Source: Burkholderiales bacterium
GTDB lineage: Bacteria > Pseudomonadota > Gammaproteobacteria > Burkholderiales > SG8-41
Length of the DNA: 51,989 nt
Direction of reading: 5' to 3'
Assembly: GCA_019749945.1 (NCBI GenBank)
Contig: JAIEPF010000030.1
Coordinates: 1 to 51,989, forward strand
The notes under the pieces are model-generated. The model ran no database searches and was not told the DNA's origin. It was given only the letters and a program-made list of their open reading frames with translations. Shown here in pieces: positions 50,060 to 51,989 of this stretch. The stretch's first letter is position 1, and each line of letters begins with the position of its first letter. A program made the translations under genes and the position numbers.

Positions 50060-51469
50060 TCATGCGCTGAAGATCAGTCGGAATGTCGTGATCCCATTCG
50101 GAATACTTTCAACCTCAACGCTTCCACCATGTAAATCCATAATGGACTTTACGATTGCCAGTCCAAGGCCGGATGACGATTGCGATTCGCCTCTCGATAC
50201 GTCAATCCGATAAAAACGGTCAAAGAGCCTTGTCAAATGCCCCGGTGGAATACCATCACCGGGGTTACCTACTTCGATTACATATTCACCGACTGAACGT
50301 TGATATCCGCGAATAGTAATGCGTTGCCCCGGCGCTGTGTGGCGGATTGCGTTAGTCAAAAGATTGCTTACCGCACGCTGGAACAGAATGGTATCGGCAA
50401 TCAAATCACCGCGCGCGTCAACGTCCAGGACTATGCCCGCCTCTTCGGCCATGCCCTCAAAATATTCGGCTATATGTTTTAACTCCACGTCAATGGAGAT
50501 TGCGCTCCTGCGCAGTGCGATTTGGGCATTGTCCGCGCGTGCGAGAAACAGCAGGTTCTCGATCATTCGGGTCAATCGCTCGTACTCTTCGATATTCGAG
50601 GAAAGCAACGCCTCGTACTCCGCGGCAGAGCGTGGCTGTGTGAGCGTCACCTGCGTCTCTATCATGAGGTTGCAGATCGGTGTTCGCAGGTCATGGGCAA
50701 TGTCTGAAGAAAATTGCGTGAGCCGCTGGAATGAGTCTTCGAGACGATCGAGCATACGGTTAAAAGCATGCACCATTTCTCTAAGCTCCGAGGGGGCATC
50801 CTCAATCCGGAGTCGTGCTTCAAGTTTATTAACGGTTATCCTGCCCGCCATTTTCGCCATTGTGCGCAATGGCCGCAATCCGCGGTGCGCCATCATGTAG
50901 CCGAGGAGCATGGTTGCAAATATTCCAGCCAGCGTTGTCCACAACAAATCTTCGCGGTAAGCTTTCAGCAAGGCCGCGCGCCCCAAGTCTTCAAAAGCCA
51001 AAACAATTAAAATGCGGCTGTCGGGCTCCTGGCCGATTCGAGCCCACGCGGTGACCGCGCGCCCCCGTTTCCCATCGCTGCCGCGCCAATCGCGGATGGC
51101 GGTAGGGTCCGGGTTGCTACTCACTGCAACAGGATACTCGGTGGGCAGCAACGCGGCACCTCCAGAGCTTGCCGCGAGCAAAGTGCCCTCATGATCCCTG
51201 AGGGCCAAGAACATGCCGTTTTGCCCCAAGACGACGTCCAGAAGCCGATGCGGATCCGCGCGAATGGCCTCCACTCCTCCTTCAAGCTCTTCCAATTGAT
51301 GTCGCAGGAGATCGACGGTACTCAATAGCGTTTCGTCGTCCTGCGCCTGCAATTGCTGAATCAATGACTGGTATAAGTGAAAACCAGCAAGACTGAAAAC
51401 CAGCGCAGTCGTTGCCGCAAAGAGAAAACCTAGAAGGGTGGCCAGGGAGACGGGTTGCAGCGATCTCAT
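50060..51469 (-). CDS. heavy-metal-type sensor histidine kinase
   Basis: A 469-residue kinase of the CusS/CopS/CzcS type. It has two membrane helices (about residues 10-33 and 175-193) around a periplasmic domain, a HAMP region ([18 protein letters not shown]), H box [12 protein letters not shown] with His259, N box ([10 protein letters not shown]), and the G box [11 protein letters not shown]. Copper or another metal is the likely signal, inferred from the family. It overlaps the regulator gene by four bases (ATGA). The region is visibly less GC-rich than the rest of the window. No efflux genes are present on this side. Confidence 0.85.
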   Translation of the reverse strand: MRSLQPVSLATLLGFLFAATTALVFSLAGFHLYQSLIQQLQAQDDETLLSTVDLLRHQLEELEGGVEAIRADPHRLLDVVLGQNGMFLALRDHEGTLLAASSGGAALLPTEYPVAVSSNPDPTAIRDWRGSDGKRGRAVTAWARIGQEPDSRILIVLAFEDLGRAALLKAYREDLLWTTLAGIFATMLLGYMMAHRGLRPLRTMAKMAGRITVNKLEARLRIEDAPSELREMVHAFNRMLDRLEDSFQRLTQFSSDIAHDLRTPICNLMIETQVTLTQPRSAAEYEALLSSNIEEYERLTRMIENLLFLARADNAQIALRRSAISIDVELKHIAEYFEGMAEEAGIVLDVDARGDLIADTILFQRAVSNLLTNAIRHTAPGQRITIRGYQRSVGEYVIEVGNPGDGIPPGHLTRLFDRFYRIDVSRGESQSSSGLGLAIVKSIMDLHGGSVEVESIPNGITTFRLIFSA

Positions 51470-51912
51470 CCGCGATCCTCAATCACATAGCCCATGCCGC
51501 GAATCGTATGCACCAGCTTACACGTGAACGGATCGTCCACTTTGGCGCGGAGCCGACGGATCGCAACATCGACTACGTTCGTGTCGCTATCGAAGTTCAT
51601 ATCCCACACTTGCGATGCGATGAGGGTTCGCGACAATACCTCGCCCTGACGGGTGGCCAGCAAATGCAGTAGCGCAAACTCCTTCGCGGTGAGGTTGATC
51701 CGGATGCCGTTCCGGGTGACTCGTCGCTTGAGGACATCGACTTCCAAATCAGCGACTCGGACGAACTCCTGTTCCTGTCGATGGCCTCGTCGCAGAAGCG
51801 TACGAACGCGGGCCAGCAATTCCGTGAACGCGAACGGTTTGGCAAGATAATCGTCTGCGCCCAGCTCCAACCCTTTGACACGGTCTTCCACCGCATCCCT
51901 GGCTGTCAGAAA
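51466..51912 (-). pseudogene. OmpR-family response regulator, N-terminally disrupted
   Basis: Only the C-terminal part of a CusR/CopR-like regulator is recognisable: [27 protein letters not shown] (receiver strand 4 to the conserved Lys) and the complete winged-helix domain ending in [17 protein letters not shown]. The phospho-acceptor Asp and everything before FLTAR are absent. Upstream of 51912 the frame stays open to the window edge but reads [18 protein letters not shown], which does not look like a receiver. The gene is either interrupted by an insertion or affected by an assembly join. Confidence 0.7.
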
Positions 51913-51989
51913 TGGCTCTTCAGGAAGTCGAGTGGGTGAATTGTGGGGGTAAATTGAGCTTTTACCGAATGAAGAAAGGTGTTTCCAGG
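51913..51989. other. unrelated sequence at right edge, possible insertion-element end
   Basis: These 77 bases are not homologous to a response regulator. On the plus strand they contain a potential coding start, ATG 51969, reading MKKGVSR to the edge. An insertion-sequence terminus with the start of a transposase would fit, but it cannot be shown from so short a stretch. Confidence 0.35.

Overview
The window is a GC-rich bacterial chromosome segment, most likely from a betaproteobacterium. The evidence is the gene-order blocks nadD-rsfS-rlmH-maf-rng, yggT-proC-yggS next to pilT-pilU, DUF971-ubiE-Tim44-ubiJ-ubiB and phoB-phoR, together with a class I PHA synthase and a homodimeric-type aceE. 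It is almost fully coding, with about 52 genes. I see no rRNA, tRNA, CRISPR array or complete insertion sequence. Layout. (1) 0.1-6.8 kb: a partial leucine/isovalerate degradation operon (DsbA-like isomerase, methylglutaconyl-CoA hydratase, HMG-CoA lyase, DUF1289, DUF2889) lies opposite a MerR regulator (LiuR type). Two matching 16-bp palindromes flank the regulator. One of them sits in the promoter of phaC plus a crotonase, which suggests that acyl-CoA breakdown and polyhydroxyalkanoate synthesis are co-regulated. (2) 7-11 kb: aceE-aceF, pyruvate dehydrogenase E1 and E2, with no lpd following. (3) 11-16.6 kb: nadD, rsfS, rlmH, maf, rng and a cardiolipin synthase. A 295-bp MITE-like element with 27-bp terminal inverted repeats separates maf from rng. 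(4) 16.6-22.5 kb: yggT, proC, yggS, pilT, pilU, a TauE-like permease and a DUF1801 protein. (5) 22.5-29 kb, minus strand: RNA methyltransferase, exported HIRAN protein, HemJ, a NodIJ-like ABC exporter, hydrolase, ferredoxin, MazG-like and VanZ-like proteins. (6) 29-36.5 kb: DHH protein, membrane protein, Na+/solute symporter, ubiB, ubiJ, Tim44-like, ubiE and DUF971. (7) 36.6-41.8 kb: phoB-phoR behind a Pho box, HIT protein, DUF2817 peptidase-like protein and a PilZ-like protein. (8) 41.9-49.3 kb: a 1282-residue FAD/Fe-S oxidoreductase fusion, YqaA, a methyltransferase, fumarylpyruvate hydrolase-like protein, a four-helix-bundle gene between short repeats, and an aldo/keto reductase. (9) 49.3-52 kb: a glycosyltransferase and a lower-GC metal-type sensor kinase/response regulator pair. 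The receiver domain of that regulator is cut off near the right edge. The most unusual content is the repeats. Four kinds are interleaved: arrays of 7-bp (once 8-bp) units, usually in inverted pairs that abut stop codons or start codons and in one case inside a gene; C-tract/G-tract palindromes, one of them in frame inside aceF; an AT-rich 12-mer (TGTTTTTATTGA-like) at six sites on both strands, two inside genes; and the single MITE-like element. The four-helix-bundle gene is bracketed by the same 7-bp arrays, and its stop codon comes from one. This raises the possibility that these arrays mark the ends of a small mobile unit.
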